From NCBI GenBank assembly GCA_946887295.1, contig CAMPKP010000134.1:1-9765 (forward strand): a DNA stretch of 9,765 nucleotides, in the 5' to 3' direction. Origin of the DNA: an uncultured Gemmatimonadota bacterium. GTDB lineage: Bacteria; Gemmatimonadota; Gemmatimonadetes; Gemmatimonadales; GWC2-71-9. This document shows positions 9,620 to 9,765 of this stretch, piece by piece. Within the stretch, counting starts at the first letter, position 1; each line of letters opens with the position of its first letter. The translations under genes and the position numbers were made by a program. The notes below the pieces were generated by a model. It was given only the letters and a program-made list of their open reading frames with translations, did not search any database and was not told the origin of the DNA.

Positions 9620-9649
9620 ATTACACCCGGAGCGCCGCCCTGGAGGGCG
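9620..9649 (-). promoter_or_regulatory. candidate promoter of the Cys-rich gene with palindrome over the -35
   Basis: On the minus strand TGTAAT (9620-9625) matches a -10 box at 5 of 6, about 40 nt before ATG 9580. Where the -35 should lie there is no TTGACA match but a palindrome, CGCCCT and AGGGCG arms (9636-9641, 9644-9649) around 2 bp. This would suit control by an activator or repressor. The next upstream element is the tRNA terminator, so transcription must start in this gap. Confidence 0.4.
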
Positions 9650-9668
9650 AAAGGGGGAACCCCGCACG

Positions 9669-9703
9669 AAAAACCCCCGCTCCGACCGAAGTCGGAGCGA
9701 GGG
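9669..9703 (-). terminator. intrinsic terminator of the tRNA-Gly transcript
   Basis: On the minus strand a 13-bp stem (arms 9691-9703 and 9674-9686, with one G-U pair) is closed by a C(UUCG)G tetraloop and followed by five T (9669-9673). It lies 15 nt past the tRNA 3' end and separates the tRNA unit from the metallothionein-like gene. Confidence 0.92.
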
Positions 9704-9718
9704 TGGGAGCTTCCAGAG

Positions 9719-9765
9719 AGCGGGCGACCGGACTCGAACCGGCGACGTCCAGCTTGGGAAGCTGG
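9719..9765 (-). tRNA. tRNA-Gly (anticodon CCC), 3' half only
   Basis: The minus strand gives tRNA positions 27-73 exactly. The anticodon stem CCAGC/GCTGG encloses the loop TTCCCAA (anticodon CCC, reading GGG). A 5-nt variable loop follows, then a T arm with loop TTCGAGT, then the acceptor strand CGCCCGC. The discriminator is U73, usual for bacterial tRNA-Gly. CCA is not encoded. The 5' half (acceptor 5' strand and D arm) lies beyond the window's right edge. Confidence 0.95.

Noticed and set aside
9539..9660. ECF-type target promoter (GAAC ... CGTC) upstream of the Cys-rich gene, which would show control by the neighbouring sigma factor
   Set aside because: GAAC occurs, but no matching -10 element at 16-17 bp was found; a housekeeping-like TGTAAT is the better candidate.

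Overview
This is GC-rich bacterial DNA, densely packed with genes. The best lineage clue is the protein kinase at 1260-3710. A kinase head, one membrane helix, a TolB-like domain and a TPR tail is an architecture I associate with Gemmatimonadota and, less often, Acidobacteriota. The lineage is an inference from style, not proof.

Layout on the minus strand, read right to left. The 3' half of a tRNA-Gly(CCC) gene (9719-9765) is followed by a strong intrinsic terminator (9669-9703). Next is a tiny gene for a cysteine-packed, metallothionein-like peptide (9425-9580 or 9538). It is followed by an ECF-type sigma factor with a cysteine-rich C-terminal tail (8727-9353), and then a RecQ helicase (6533-8635). 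After the plus-strand kinase comes a tight three-gene set: a DUF4956-type membrane protein (3723-4775), a Ser/Thr kinase with TolB-like and TPR parts (1260-3710), and a large protein (1263 to beyond position 1) with an N-terminal CYTH domain, a NUDIX-like middle and the start of polyphosphate kinase 1. The kinase and the CYTH-PPK1 gene overlap by 4 bp (ATGA). The only plus-strand gene (4915-6543) is a second Ser/Thr kinase with an N-terminal multi-helix membrane domain. It diverges from the DUF4956 gene across a 139-bp regulatory region and overlaps recQ tail to tail by 11 bp.

Two systems stand out. (1) 1-4775 looks like a polyphosphate-synthesis operon. DUF4956 membrane proteins are known neighbours of VTC/CYTH-type polyphosphate polymerases. 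Here the neighbour is a CYTH domain fused to a PPK1, with a receptor-like kinase translationally coupled between them. (2) 8727-9660 looks like a compact metal or thiol response unit: a Cys-rich sigma factor with no anti-sigma gene beside it in the window, next to a metallothionein-like peptide, with inverted repeats placed over the putative promoters. Both functional readings are inferences; the domain calls and gene arrangement are read from the sequence.

No insertion sequence, CRISPR array, phage gene or origin was seen. No gene-free stretch exceeds 300 bp.
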